Source: Pedobacter nutrimenti (GTDB taxonomy: Bacteria; Bacteroidota; Bacteroidia; Sphingobacteriales; Sphingobacteriaceae). Taken from it: a stretch of DNA of 64,000 nt. The DNA lies in NCBI RefSeq assembly GCF_003208655.1, contig NZ_QKLU01000009.1, positions 1 through 64,000 of the forward strand, given 5' to 3'. The position numbers and the translations under genes were made by a program. The notes beneath the pieces were generated by a model that was not told the origin of the DNA, did not search any database, and saw only the letters and a list, made by a program, of their open reading frames with translations. Within the stretch, counting starts at the first letter, position 1, and every line of letters begins with the position of its first letter. Below are positions 32,590-41,169 of this stretch, piece by piece.

Positions 32590-33537
32590 TTATTTGTTTT
32601 TTAAGTTATCCAACATGTCTGTGGTCATTTTCGCCAGATCAAACTCTGGTTTCCAAGCCCAGTCTTTAACAGCAAAGCTGTCATCTATAGAATGCGGCCA
32701 GCTGTTTGCAATGTGCTGGCGCGGATCATTTTCAGTGTAAGTTAATTTAAATTCCGGAATATGTTTCCTGATTTCTGCTGCAAGTACCTCTGGTGTAAAA
32801 CTCACTCCGGTAAAATTGTAGCTTGAACGTATAGATATCTTACTGGCCTGAGCATCCATCAGTTCTATTGTTCCCCGGATAGCATCATCCATATACATCA
32901 TTGGTAATTCTGTTTCTGCATTCAGAAAGGATGCATAACTTCCTTTTTTCAATGCATCATGAAAAATATGGATGGCATAGTCCGTGGTCCCCCCTCCTGG
33001 CGCGGCCTTCCAACTGATCAGCCCCGGATAACGGATGCTACGTACATCCAAACCATATTTCTGGTGATAATATTCACACCATCTTTCTCCCGCAAGTTTA
33101 CTGATTCCATATACGGTATTCGGATCCATAACACAAAACTGCGGAGTCATGTCTTTAGGAGAGTTTGGTCCAAAAACAGCTATAGAACTTGGCCAGTATA
33201 CTTTTGCCGTCTTATAAATCAGCGCCAGATCAAGAATATTAAGCAAACCGTTCATGTTCAGGTCCCAGGCCAACTTAGGATTCTGTTCCCCTGTCGCCGA
33301 TAACAATGCGGCCAGTAAATAAACCTGTGTAGGTTTATATTTCTGAAAAATACTGTTCAGCGTATCTTTCTCCAACACATTTACGAACTCAAAAGGTCCG
33401 GCATTCTTGATGTCGTAATCGGGCCGGCGAATGTCGCAGGCAACCACATTACTTTCGCCATAGGTCTTTCTCAAAGCAGTGACCAGTTCAGTACCGATCT
33501 GTCCGTTTGAACCTAATACAACTATTTTTTCACTCAT
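32590..33537 (-). CDS. tdh: L-threonine 3-dehydrogenase, SDR type
   Basis: A 315-residue short-chain dehydrogenase of the extended type that oxidises threonine to 2-amino-3-ketobutyrate with NAD. NAD motif GSNGQIGTE at 9-17; catalytic Tyr143 and Lys147 (YGISK) with Ser from WPSSIAVFGP; substrate-site segments PGGGTTDYAIHIF and MYMDDAIRGT. These are typical of the SDR-type threonine dehydrogenases of Bacteroidota, not of the zinc-dependent enzyme of E. coli. The product is the substrate of Kbl (10104-11291). A UDP-sugar epimerase is a weaker alternative. A -7 box TACCTTTG lies at 33554-33561. Confidence 0.88.
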   Translation of the reverse strand: MSEKIVVLGSNGQIGTELVTALRKTYGESNVVACDIRRPDYDIKNAGPFEFVNVLEKDTLNSIFQKYKPTQVYLLAALLSATGEQNPKLAWDLNMNGLLNILDLALIYKTAKVYWPSSIAVFGPNSPKDMTPQFCVMDPNTVYGISKLAGERWCEYYHQKYGLDVRSIRYPGLISWKAAPGGGTTDYAIHIFHDALKKGSYASFLNAETELPMMYMDDAIRGTIELMDAQASKISIRSSYNFTGVSFTPEVLAAEIRKHIPEFKLTYTENDPRQHIANSWPHSIDDSFAVKDWAWKPEFDLAKMTTDMLDNLKNK

Positions 33538-33553
33538 TAAAATACGGTTTTGG

Positions 33554-33561
33554 CAAAGGTA
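33554..33561 (-). promoter_or_regulatory. TACCTTTG -7 box of the tdh-yebC unit
   Basis: Exact TAnnTTTG match on the minus strand, 16 bases before the tdh ATG. No TTG is found at the usual -33 distance. Confidence 0.5.
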
Positions 33562-33712
33562 AAAAAATGGAGCATATTTTATTTATACCCCGGCCTGTCT
33601 TTTATCAATCCCTTAAAACACATCTCTTTTAAAGCACTAAGCAGCACCCCGATGAACTTAAAAAATCAAGTTTAAAACGACAAATTATTTAGAACAATTC
33701 TATTAAGTAACA

Positions 33713-33752
33713 AAATCATTATATAAAAAATGATTTGGTGTAAATAATACAC
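33713..33752. promoter_or_regulatory. Two adjacent inverted repeats upstream of the 3-keto-glycoside cluster
   Basis: AAATCATT (33713-33720) with AATGATTT (33729-33736), and two bases later GTGTA (33738-33742) with TACAC (33748-33752). Both are perfect. They lie about 80-115 bases before the first gene. The first could also be an RNA hairpin; the second looks like a small operator. Confidence 0.4.
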
Positions 33753-33828
33753 TTTCTGTTCAATTTTCTTATTTTAGAAGGACTAAAAGACATTTAGCAC
33801 CTATATTTTAAAACCAAATTTAAATCAA

Positions 33829-34500
33829 ATGGATAGAAGAGACGCAGTCAAAAGTGTAGCTTTTTTACTCGGGGGCGCACTTTCTGCAACCACCATCGGT
33901 GTATTTCTGGAGGGTTGCCATTCATCCGGCACAAAAAACAGTGCAAACCTGTTCTCTGCTGAACAGGAAAAGCTCATTACCGAAATCGCAGATATCATTA
34001 TCCCTACCACTTCCACACCAGGCGCTAAAGCAGCAGGTGTTGGGCCTTTCATTTCCATGATGCTCAAAGACTGTTATCCGGAAGAAGCCCAGAAAGCATT
34101 CGTTAAAGGGCTTGAAGATGTGGAAGCCCGGTCAAAAAAAGAATTCAACAAGTCTTTTCTTGACATAGATGCTAAGGAGCGTAGTAAAATATTAGGTGTC
34201 ATCAGGGATGAAACAGTAGCTGCGCAAAAAGCAGAAAGCGACAAAACAGAAGCCGAAAGAAAAGCAAAAGAGAACACCATTTCTAAAAAATCCGAAAAAG
34301 AAGAGGCAGGCAAACCAATGGCAGCCAAAGAACGTGGGAAAAAACCAGCTTACTTTTTTGCAATTGCACGTGACCTGACCCTTCTGGGCTATTTTACTTC
34401 CGAAATTGGCGCTACCCAGGCCTATGCCTATCTGGATATTCCGGGGCGCTATGATGGTTGCGTGGACCTGAAACCAGGTCAGAAAGTTTGGGCTACATAA
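33829..34500 (+). CDS. Gluconate 2-dehydrogenase subunit 3-like protein (dehydrogenase small subunit)
   Basis: A 223-residue exported small subunit that pairs with the following GMC oxidoreductase. The Tat-type start MDRRDAVKSVAFLLGG and Cys30 (LEGCHSSG) suggest transport and possible lipid anchoring. The family core reads FSAEQEKLITEIADIIIPTTSTPGAKAAGV and ends SEIGATQAYAYLDIPGRYDGC. Such subunits are needed for export or stability of membrane-bound sugar dehydrogenases. Oddity: about 40 extra residues (131-172) that are almost only Lys, Glu, Ala and Asp interrupt the helical core, probably a charged coiled coil or linker. First gene of a cluster of ten. Confidence 0.85.
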   Translation: MDRRDAVKSVAFLLGGALSATTIGVFLEGCHSSGTKNSANLFSAEQEKLITEIADIIIPTTSTPGAKAAGVGPFISMMLKDCYPEEAQKAFVKGLEDVEARSKKEFNKSFLDIDAKERSKILGVIRDETVAAQKAESDKTEAERKAKENTISKKSEKEEAGKPMAAKERGKKPAYFFAIARDLTLLGYFTSEIGATQAYAYLDIPGRYDGCVDLKPGQKVWAT

Positions 34501-34519
34501 TCCTCTAAATGAAAAAACA

Positions 34520-36223
34520 ATGAGTAATTTAAATACTAAAGCTACTGCACAAAATACATATGATGCCATCGTTGTCGGATCTGGCATCAGTGGCGGATGG
34601 GCCGCCAAGGAACTCACAGAAAAGGGATTAAAAGTCCTGATGCTGGAAAGAGGGCGTAACATCGAGCACATCAAGGATTACACAACGGCCATGAAAAAAC
34701 CCTGGGAGTTTGAACACCGGGGCTGGCTTACCGAAGAACAGAAAAGGACGCACCCCGTACAGAAAAGGGATTATCCTTATCAGGAATACAATGAAAGTTT
34801 TTGGGTAAATGACCTGGAATGCCCTTATACCGAGGTGAAACGTTTTGATTGGTACAGGGGATTTCATGTTGGTGGGAAATCTTTAATGTGGGGCCGTCAG
34901 AGTTACCGTTTAAGTGACCTGAATTTTGAAGACAATTTAAAAGATGGCCATGGAAATGACTGGCCGATCCGCTATAAGGATATTGCACCATGGTACGATT
35001 ATGTAGAAAAATTTGCCGGGATCAGCGGACAGGCCGAAAACTACCCTCATTTTCCAGACGGGCAGTTTTTGCCTCCTATGGAAATGAACTGTGTAGAAAA
35101 ATCTGTCAAAAAAAGAATTGAAGACCACTGGAAAAAAGCCAGGATCATGACCATAGGAAGGACAGCAAATCTGACTGTTGAACATGGGGGCCGTGGCAAA
35201 TGCCAGTACCGTAATCTTTGCAGCAGGGGTTGCCCTTTCGGGGCCTATTTCAGTACCCAATCCTCTACCCTGCCTGCAGCCGTAGCGACCGGGAACCTCA
35301 CTGTACGGCCTTATTCCCTGGTTAATCAAATCCTTTACGATAAAGAGAGTCAGAAAGCAAAAGGCGTTCTGGTTATTGACTCCGAAAGCATGGAGCATAT
35401 TGAATACTATGCAAAGATCATTTTTGTAAACGGTTCCACTTTAGGTTCTACATTCCTGCTCCTTAATTCTGTTTCCAACGAATTTCCTAATGGCTTGGGC
35501 AATGGCAGCGGACAACTGGGCCATAACTTAATGGACCATCATTTTCGCTGCGGGGCTTCCGGCAGGGCTGAAGGCTTTGATGACAAATACACCTATGGCC
35601 GAAGGGCCAACGGAATTTATATTCCCAGGTACCGTAATGTGGGCGGTGACAAACGTGACTATGTGCGTGGATTTGGTTATCAGGGTGGTGCCGGAAGAGG
35701 CAACTGGCATGCTGAGGTTGCTGAAATGGCTTTCGGAGGAGAATTTAAGGATCAGATGACCGTTCCAGGTGCCTGGAATATGGGACTGGGTGGCTTTGGA
35801 GAATCACTTCCTTATTATGAAAACCGGGTGTACATTGACAAAACAAAAAAAGACAAATGGGGTCAAAATGTTCTGGCCATTGATTGTGAGTTTAAAGAAA
35901 ACGAGCAAAAAATGCGCATTGACATGATGAACGATGCAGCTGAAATGCTGGAAGCAGCGGGTATGAAAGATGTCAAGACCTTTGACAACGGTTCTTCACC
36001 AGGTATGGCCATTCATGAAATGGGTACTGCCCGCATGGGAAATGACCCGAAAAACTCTGTTTTAAACAAGTGGAACCAGATGCACGAGGTGAAAAATGTC
36101 TTTGTTACAGATGGCTCCTGCATGCCTTCAGCAGCTTGCCAAAATCCATCTCTGACGTATATGGCACTGACCGCAAGGGCTGCAGATTACGCAGTAAGTG
36201 AATTGAAAAAAAATAATATTTAA
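34520..36223 (+). CDS. GMC family oxidoreductase (probable FAD-dependent glycoside 3-dehydrogenase)
   Basis: A 567-residue flavoprotein, catalytic subunit of a periplasmic sugar dehydrogenase. FAD-binding GSGISGG at 20-26 with MLERG; a cysteine group RGKCQYRNLCSRGCPFG (about 225-241) as in sugar dehydrogenases of this type; catalytic histidine in AIHEMGTARMG (near 498) and Asn in NPSLTYMALTARAADY (near 545). It has no signal peptide, so it would be carried out with the Tat-bearing small subunit encoded 19 bases upstream. Relatives (gluconate, fructose and glucoside-3-dehydrogenases) pass electrons to cytochrome c; a cytochrome gene is in the same cluster. C3 oxidation is inferred from the DUF1080 neighbour. 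Confidence 0.88.
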   Translation: MSNLNTKATAQNTYDAIVVGSGISGGWAAKELTEKGLKVLMLERGRNIEHIKDYTTAMKKPWEFEHRGWLTEEQKRTHPVQKRDYPYQEYNESFWVNDLECPYTEVKRFDWYRGFHVGGKSLMWGRQSYRLSDLNFEDNLKDGHGNDWPIRYKDIAPWYDYVEKFAGISGQAENYPHFPDGQFLPPMEMNCVEKSVKKRIEDHWKKARIMTIGRTANLTVEHGGRGKCQYRNLCSRGCPFGAYFSTQSSTLPAAVATGNLTVRPYSLVNQILYDKESQKAKGVLVIDSESMEHIEYYAKIIFVNGSTLGSTFLLLNSVSNEFPNGLGNGSGQLGHNLMDHHFRCGASGRAEGFDDKYTYGRRANGIYIPRYRNVGGDKRDYVRGFGYQGGAGRGNWHAEVAEMAFGGEFKDQMTVPGAWNMGLGGFGESLPYYENRVYIDKTKKDKWGQNVLAIDCEFKENEQKMRIDMMNDAAEMLEAAGMKDVKTFDNGSSPGMAIHEMGTARMGNDPKNSVLNKWNQMHEVKNVFVTDGSCMPSAACQNPSLTYMALTARAADYAVSELKKNNI

Positions 36224-37383
36224 TGATTCAGGAAAAAATCAGAATGGGTATGATCGGTGGTGGAAAAAATGCCTTTATCGGGGCGATCCACCGCATTGCT
36301 GCACACATGGATGGCTTAATTGAGCTGTGCTGCGGGGCACTGAGTTCAAACCCGGAAACCGCTAAAGCTTCTGGTAGGGACCTATTCCTACCGGAAAACC
36401 GAAATTACGGCAGTTATAAAGAAATGATCGAAGCAGAAAGCCGGCTTCCGCAGCACATCCGTATGCAGTTTGTGAGCATTGTGACGCCAAACTTTGCGCA
36501 TTTCGAACCTGCCATGCTGGCCCTGGATCATGGTTTTCATGTGTTGATTGACAAACCCATTACTTTTACCCTCGAAGAAGCAAAACTACTGGAACGCAAA
36601 GTAAAGGAAACCGGGCTTCAGCTGTGTCTGACGCATACATACTCTGGCTACCCTATGGTAAAACAGGCCAGACAAATGGTTAAAGAAGGACAATTTGGAA
36701 CCATCCGTAAAATATGTGTGGAATATCCCCAGGGCTGGCTGAGCAGTGCATCGGAAAAAGAGGGCAACCAGCAGGCTGCCTGGCGGACCGATCCGGCCAA
36801 AAGCGGAAAGAGTGGCTGTATGGGTGATATTGGTACCCATGCCGCCCAACTCGCTGAATACATCTCTGATCTTCAGATCAGTAGAATCTGCGCAGACCTG
36901 AACTGGGTGGTGAAAGACCGCCTGCTCGATGATGACGGGAACGTCCTGTTGAAATTCAACAACGGGGCCAATGGAATCCTTATGGCTTCGCAAATCGCAG
37001 CAGGAGAAGAAAATGCCCTATCTATAAAGATTTATGGAGAAAAAGGAGGCCTTGAATGGCATCAGGAAGAACCCAACACCCTAAAGGTAAAATGGCTGGA
37101 TGCCCCTGCGCAGTTGTACAGAACAGGCCATCCCTATTTATCCTCTTTTGCAAAGCACAACAGCAGAACCCCGGCAGGTCACCCCGAAGGCTATCTGGAG
37201 GCCTTCGCAAATATTTACAGAAATTTTGTCCTTACCCTAAGTACCCTTCACATTGGCGGCTCACCAAGTCCTGAAATGCTCGATTTTCCGACAGCTGCAG
37301 ACGGGGTAAGAGGAATGGCTTTCATAGAAAATGTAGTTGCTTCAGCTCACTCCGATCAGAAGTGGCATGACTTTAAAATATAA
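36223..37383 (+). CDS. Gfo/Idh/MocA family oxidoreductase, cytoplasmic
   Basis: A 386-residue NAD(P)-dependent sugar dehydrogenase. Rossmann motif GMIGGGKNAFIG near the start; DKPITFTLEEAKLLE with the conserved EKP-like segment (here DKPI); GDIGTHAAQLAEYI in the C-terminal domain. No signal peptide. It begins in the stop codon of the GMC gene (TAATG at 36221-36225), implying coupled translation. Members of this family next to DUF1080 and GMC genes act on 3-keto sugars, either reducing them to sugars or oxidising glycosides. It likely returns the 3-keto product to a normal sugar in the cytoplasm. Confidence 0.87.
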   Translation: MIQEKIRMGMIGGGKNAFIGAIHRIAAHMDGLIELCCGALSSNPETAKASGRDLFLPENRNYGSYKEMIEAESRLPQHIRMQFVSIVTPNFAHFEPAMLALDHGFHVLIDKPITFTLEEAKLLERKVKETGLQLCLTHTYSGYPMVKQARQMVKEGQFGTIRKICVEYPQGWLSSASEKEGNQQAAWRTDPAKSGKSGCMGDIGTHAAQLAEYISDLQISRICADLNWVVKDRLLDDDGNVLLKFNNGANGILMASQIAAGEENALSIKIYGEKGGLEWHQEEPNTLKVKWLDAPAQLYRTGHPYLSSFAKHNSRTPAGHPEGYLEAFANIYRNFVLTLSTLHIGGSPSPEMLDFPTAADGVRGMAFIENVVASAHSDQKWHDFKI

Positions 37384-37386
37384 TAC

Positions 37387-38442
37387 ATGAAAACAATTAA
37401 AGGACCCGCTGTTTTTTTAGCCCAGTTTATTGGAGACAAAGCCCCTTTTGATACTCTGGAAGGCATATGCCAATGGGCGGCCGGACTGGGTTTTAAAGGG
37501 ATACAAATGCCGACGCTTGACAGTCGCTTTATTGACCTGCAAAAAGCTGCCGAAAGTAAAACCTATGCAGATGAACTGAAAGGAAAAGTTGCTGAATATG
37601 GATTGGAGATTACTGAACTCTCTACACATTTACAGGGCCAGCTGGTTGCTGTAAACCCAGCATACGACCTTTCTTTTGACGCTTTTGCACCGGAAGCATA
37701 TAAAAACAACCCGGCTGCTAGGACTGCCTGGGCTGTGCAGCAGCTCAAATATGCTGCAAAAGCTTCAAAAAACCTGGGGCTAGCAGCGCATGCCACTTTC
37801 AGCGGCTCGCTGCTCTGGCATATGTTCCACCCCTGGCCACAACGTCCCGAAGGTCTGGTCGATGCTGCCTTTACAGAACTTGCCAAACGATGGCTACCCA
37901 TTCTAAATGAATTTGACCAGCAGGGTGTAGATGTTTGTTATGAAATCCACCCCGGCGAAGATCTTTTTGACGGCATTACTTACGAAATGTTCCTGGATAA
38001 AGTAAAACAGCACCCGAGGGCCTGTCTGCTCTACGATCCCTCTCATTTTGTCTTACAGCAACTGGATTACATTCAGTATATCGATTTTTATCACGAAAGA
38101 ATTAAAGCCTTCCATGTTAAAGATGCGGAATTTAATGCCACAGGAAAACAGGGAACATTTGGAGGCTATCAAAGCTGGGCCAACCGGGCCGGACGCTATC
38201 GTTCTCCTGGGGACGGGCAGGTGGATTTCAAAACCATTTTCAGCAAACTGGCCCAATATGATTTTACAGGCTGGGCGGTAATGGAATGGGAATGCTGTAT
38301 TAAAGATGCTCAAACCGGGGCCAGAGAAGGTGCACAGTTTATCAAAAACCATATTATTCCGGTAACGGACAGGGCTTTTGATGATTTTGCAGCTTCGGGA
38401 GGAAATGACGATTTTAACAAAAAAATTCTGGGTATAAGCTAA
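37387..38442 (+). CDS. Sugar phosphate isomerase/epimerase (AP endonuclease 2-like TIM barrel)
   Basis: A 351-residue cytoplasmic TIM-barrel metal enzyme; it starts 3 bases after the MocA gene. Candidate metal ligands are the acidic and histidine residues in CYEIHPGED, LYDPSH, FHVKDAEF and VMEWECC, the set seen in xylose-isomerase-like epimerases. It is longer than the two other TIM-barrel genes of the cluster and has the unusual YRSPGDGQVDFKTIF loop. A keto-sugar epimerase or isomerase role is likely; exact substrate unknown. Confidence 0.85.
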   Translation: MKTIKGPAVFLAQFIGDKAPFDTLEGICQWAAGLGFKGIQMPTLDSRFIDLQKAAESKTYADELKGKVAEYGLEITELSTHLQGQLVAVNPAYDLSFDAFAPEAYKNNPAARTAWAVQQLKYAAKASKNLGLAAHATFSGSLLWHMFHPWPQRPEGLVDAAFTELAKRWLPILNEFDQQGVDVCYEIHPGEDLFDGITYEMFLDKVKQHPRACLLYDPSHFVLQQLDYIQYIDFYHERIKAFHVKDAEFNATGKQGTFGGYQSWANRAGRYRSPGDGQVDFKTIFSKLAQYDFTGWAVMEWECCIKDAQTGAREGAQFIKNHIIPVTDRAFDDFAASGGNDDFNKKILGIS

Positions 38443-38459
38443 AACAACCCGGGCACACG

Positions 38460-38551
38460 AAAACAACAACATCAAATGAAACCGAAATTACCACTTGTGG
38501 TCATCCGAGGTTCCATTTGGCCAACACAAAAACAACAACATCAAATGAAAC
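38460..38551 (+). repeat. 23-bp direct repeat around the cytochrome c start
   Basis: A 23-base segment ending in the context CATCAAATGAAAC occurs at 38460-38482 and again at 38529-38551, exactly 69 bases apart. Each copy contains an ATG in the same frame. The second copy is the true cytochrome c start, the first opens a 23-codon extension. Confidence 0.85.
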
Positions 38552-38949
38552 GGACACTTTTTATTTTAAGCTGCATTAGTCTTGCGCTAGCTTCATGCGG
38601 AGGAAACGACACTTCCAAAACCAACGAAGAAAATTCCACGGCAACAACACCCAGCACCACGGCAACCGCCCCAACTACTGCCACCGGACCGGCATTACCC
38701 GGCGAGAAATTAATTGCAAAAGCCGACTGCATTGGCTGTCACAACAAAACCCAAAAAGTAATTGGCCCATCCTATGTAGATATTGCTGCAAAATACCCTT
38801 CAAATGACGCCAATATTGCTTTGCTGGCAGACAAGATCATAAAAGGAGGCAAAGGCGTATGGGGAGAAATTCCAATGACCCCGCATGCCTCCATGAGTCA
38901 GGATGATGCCAAAGAAATGGCCAAATATATTTTATCTCTGAAAAATTAA
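38545..38949 (+). CDS. Cytochrome c lipoprotein, class I
   Basis: A 134-residue lipoprotein cytochrome. Start at 38545 (MKRTLFILSC) because it gives a normal lipobox at Cys18 (LALASCGG). An in-frame ATG at 38476 would add 23 residues not resembling a signal peptide. After a Thr/Ala/Pro-rich flexible linker (about 22-50) comes one haem site CIGCH (Cys62, Cys65, His66) with Met111 in IPMTPH as probable second ligand. The linker would let the haem domain reach partners in the periplasm. In the cluster it is the natural electron acceptor of the GMC dehydrogenase. Confidence 0.9.
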   Translation: MKRTLFILSCISLALASCGGNDTSKTNEENSTATTPSTTATAPTTATGPALPGEKLIAKADCIGCHNKTQKVIGPSYVDIAAKYPSNDANIALLADKIIKGGKGVWGEIPMTPHASMSQDDAKEMAKYILSLKN

Positions 38950-38969
38950 TCTCCTTAATCCCCCAGCCC

Positions 38970-40427
38970 ATGGAAGAGAAAGTTAAAGCCCAGGAAACCA
39001 CAGACAGAAGAGCATTTATAAAAACGGCTGCCATCGCTTCGGCAGCATTTATGATCGTACCCCGTCATGTACTTGGCGGTAAAGGCTTTCTTGCACCAAG
39101 CGACCGCCTGCTGATTGCAGGTGTAGGTGTTGGGGGTAAAGGTCAGTCCGATATCAGCAGTTTTGATAAAAGCGGAAAAGCAGGTATTGCTTTTCTTTGC
39201 GATGTAGACAGCAGAAGAGCTGCAAATTCAGTTAAAGCCTTTCCCAAAGCCAAATTTTACAAAGACTGGCGGGAAATGTTTGACAAAGAGCATAAAAACT
39301 TTGACGCTGTCTCTGTCTCTACCCCTGACCATAACCATGCCATCCAAACTCTGGCGGCTATGCAATTGGGCAAACATGTGTATGTACAAAAGCCTTTAAC
39401 ACATGACATTTATGAGGCCAGAATGCTCACCGCCGCTGCAAAAAAATATAAAGTAGTAACTCAAATGGGTAATCAGGGGGCTTCCAATGATGGTCCGAGA
39501 CAAATGAGGGAATGGTACGATGCAGGTTTGATTGGGGATGTGCATACCGTTTATGCCTGGACAGACCGTCCAGTGTGGCCTCAGGGTATACAATGGCCCC
39601 AGGCCAAAGCAGAGGTACCAAAAGAGCTCGACTGGGACCTCTGGCTGGGCACAGCGCCTTATAAAGACTTTGTGGAAAAGCTAGTACCTTTCAACTGGCG
39701 GGGTTGGTGGGATTACGGCACGGGCGCACTCGGAGATATGGGTTGTCACTTACTGGAAGCCCCTTTTAGTGTATTAAACCTTAAATATGCCAGTGAAGTA
39801 CAAGCCAGCGTAGGCTCTGTCTATGTAGATGAATTTAAGCGGGGTTATTTCCCCGACAGCTGCCCACCTTCCAGTCACGTGACTTTAAAATTCCCTAAAA
39901 CAGATAAAACTAGGGGACCGGTTACCGTTCACTGGATGGACGGGGGAATACAACCGGAAAGACCTGAAGAACTACAGGCCAATGAAACTTTTGGAGATGG
40001 TGGAAATGGAACCCTATTTATTGGAACCAAAGGAAAAATGATGAGCAGTACCTATAGTGCAAACCCTCGTCTGCTTCCTTTGAGCCGCAATAAAGACATC
40101 CAGGTACCTGAAAAGTTTGCCCGCGTAAAAGATGGTGCAAATGGTCATTATGCCCAATGGGTAGAGGCCAGTATTGCCGGATACGGCAAACAGGCCGTCA
40201 GCTCTCCTTTTGAAATTGCCGGCCCGCTGACAGAAGCCTTGTTAATGGCAAATTTAGCCATTAGAGGGGTAGACATTCAGCGGAAAAATGCAGAGGGTAA
40301 AGCCTATTTCCCGGGAAGGAATATTAAACTGCTCTGGGACAATGACAACATGAAGATCACCAATTTTGATGATGTCAATCAATATGTAAAACGTGAATAC
40401 CGTAAAGGCTGGACATTAGGCCTGTAA
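38970..40427 (+). CDS. Gfo/Idh/MocA family oxidoreductase, Tat-exported
   Basis: A 485-residue dehydrogenase with a Tat signal: TDRRAFIKTAAIASAAF at 11-27. Rossmann segment LLIAGVGVGGKGQSD, conserved VQKPLTHDIYEARMLT, and the C-terminal domain with GTGALGDMGCHLLE. Members of this group are long (430-490) because of an extra insertion around WTDRPVWPQGIQWPQ. An exported enzyme must bring its bound NAD(H) through the Tat pore. It would act on oxidised or oxidisable glycosides in the periplasm, complementing the cytoplasmic copy at 36223. Confidence 0.87.
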   Translation: MEEKVKAQETTDRRAFIKTAAIASAAFMIVPRHVLGGKGFLAPSDRLLIAGVGVGGKGQSDISSFDKSGKAGIAFLCDVDSRRAANSVKAFPKAKFYKDWREMFDKEHKNFDAVSVSTPDHNHAIQTLAAMQLGKHVYVQKPLTHDIYEARMLTAAAKKYKVVTQMGNQGASNDGPRQMREWYDAGLIGDVHTVYAWTDRPVWPQGIQWPQAKAEVPKELDWDLWLGTAPYKDFVEKLVPFNWRGWWDYGTGALGDMGCHLLEAPFSVLNLKYASEVQASVGSVYVDEFKRGYFPDSCPPSSHVTLKFPKTDKTRGPVTVHWMDGGIQPERPEELQANETFGDGGNGTLFIGTKGKMMSSTYSANPRLLPLSRNKDIQVPEKFARVKDGANGHYAQWVEASIAGYGKQAVSSPFEIAGPLTEALLMANLAIRGVDIQRKNAEGKAYFPGRNIKLLWDNDNMKITNFDDVNQYVKREYRKGWTLGL

Positions 40428-40448
40428 CTTAACCTAAAAACACATACA

Positions 40449-41144
40449 ATGAAAAAGCAAATTCTCTCCGCAATAGTATTCACCGCCCTTTTCGGCGGAA
40501 ATGTAGCCATGGCACAAAAAAGCAATAAAGGCTGGGTAAAATTATTTGATGGAAAAACAACCCAGGGATGGCATACTTATGGGAAAACCACAGTTGGCCA
40601 GGGATGGAAAGCCGAAAACGGTGTACTTCATTTTGATCCCAAAGCTAAAAACAATGACGGAGGCGATATCGTAACCGATAAAGAATACAGTAATTTTCAT
40701 TTGAAGCTGGAATGGAAAGTTGCACCAAAGAGCAACAGCGGTATTCTTTTTTATGTGCATGAAGAACCTGCCAAATACAAACAAACCTATAGCACCGGGC
40801 CCGAAATGCAGGTTTTGGACAACGATGGCCATCCTGACGGAAAGATCACCAAACACCGGGCAGGGGATTTATATGACCTGGTCAAAAGCAGCTCAGAACC
40901 CGTAAAACAGGTCGGGGAATGGAACCTTGCAGAAATCATCAGCAATAACGGAAAACTGGAGTTCAAACTCAATGGGGTAAAAGTCGTATCGACCACCCTT
41001 TGGGACGACAACTGGAAAAAACTGATTGCAGGCAGCAAATTTGCCAACTGGGAAAATTTTGGAACTTTTAAGTCAGGTAAAATTGCACTTCAGGACCATG
41101 GTGATGAAGTCTGGTACCGCAACATTTCCATCAAAGAACTTTAA
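40449..41144 (+). CDS. DUF1080 / 3-keto-disaccharide hydrolase family protein
   Basis: A 231-residue secreted enzyme: signal peptide 1-23 (NVAMAQ), then a single concanavalin-like jelly roll. Family hallmarks are GWVKLFDGKTTQGWHTYGK, GDIVTDKEYSNFHLKLEWKV, SNSGILFYVHE, the GPEMQVLDNDGH motif and the C-terminal IALQDHGDEVWYRNI. Pfam calls this family 3-keto-disaccharide hydrolase; the conserved His/Asp/Glu surface is consistent with metal-assisted cleavage. It would break the glycosidic bond of a C3-oxidised disaccharide in the periplasm. Present between the exported MocA enzyme and the permease. Confidence 0.9.
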   Translation: MKKQILSAIVFTALFGGNVAMAQKSNKGWVKLFDGKTTQGWHTYGKTTVGQGWKAENGVLHFDPKAKNNDGGDIVTDKEYSNFHLKLEWKVAPKSNSGILFYVHEEPAKYKQTYSTGPEMQVLDNDGHPDGKITKHRAGDLYDLVKSSSEPVKQVGEWNLAEIISNNGKLEFKLNGVKVVSTTLWDDNWKKLIAGSKFANWENFGTFKSGKIALQDHGDEVWYRNISIKEL

Positions 41145-41169
41145 ACCTCTAATCAAGACCTGATCAAAT

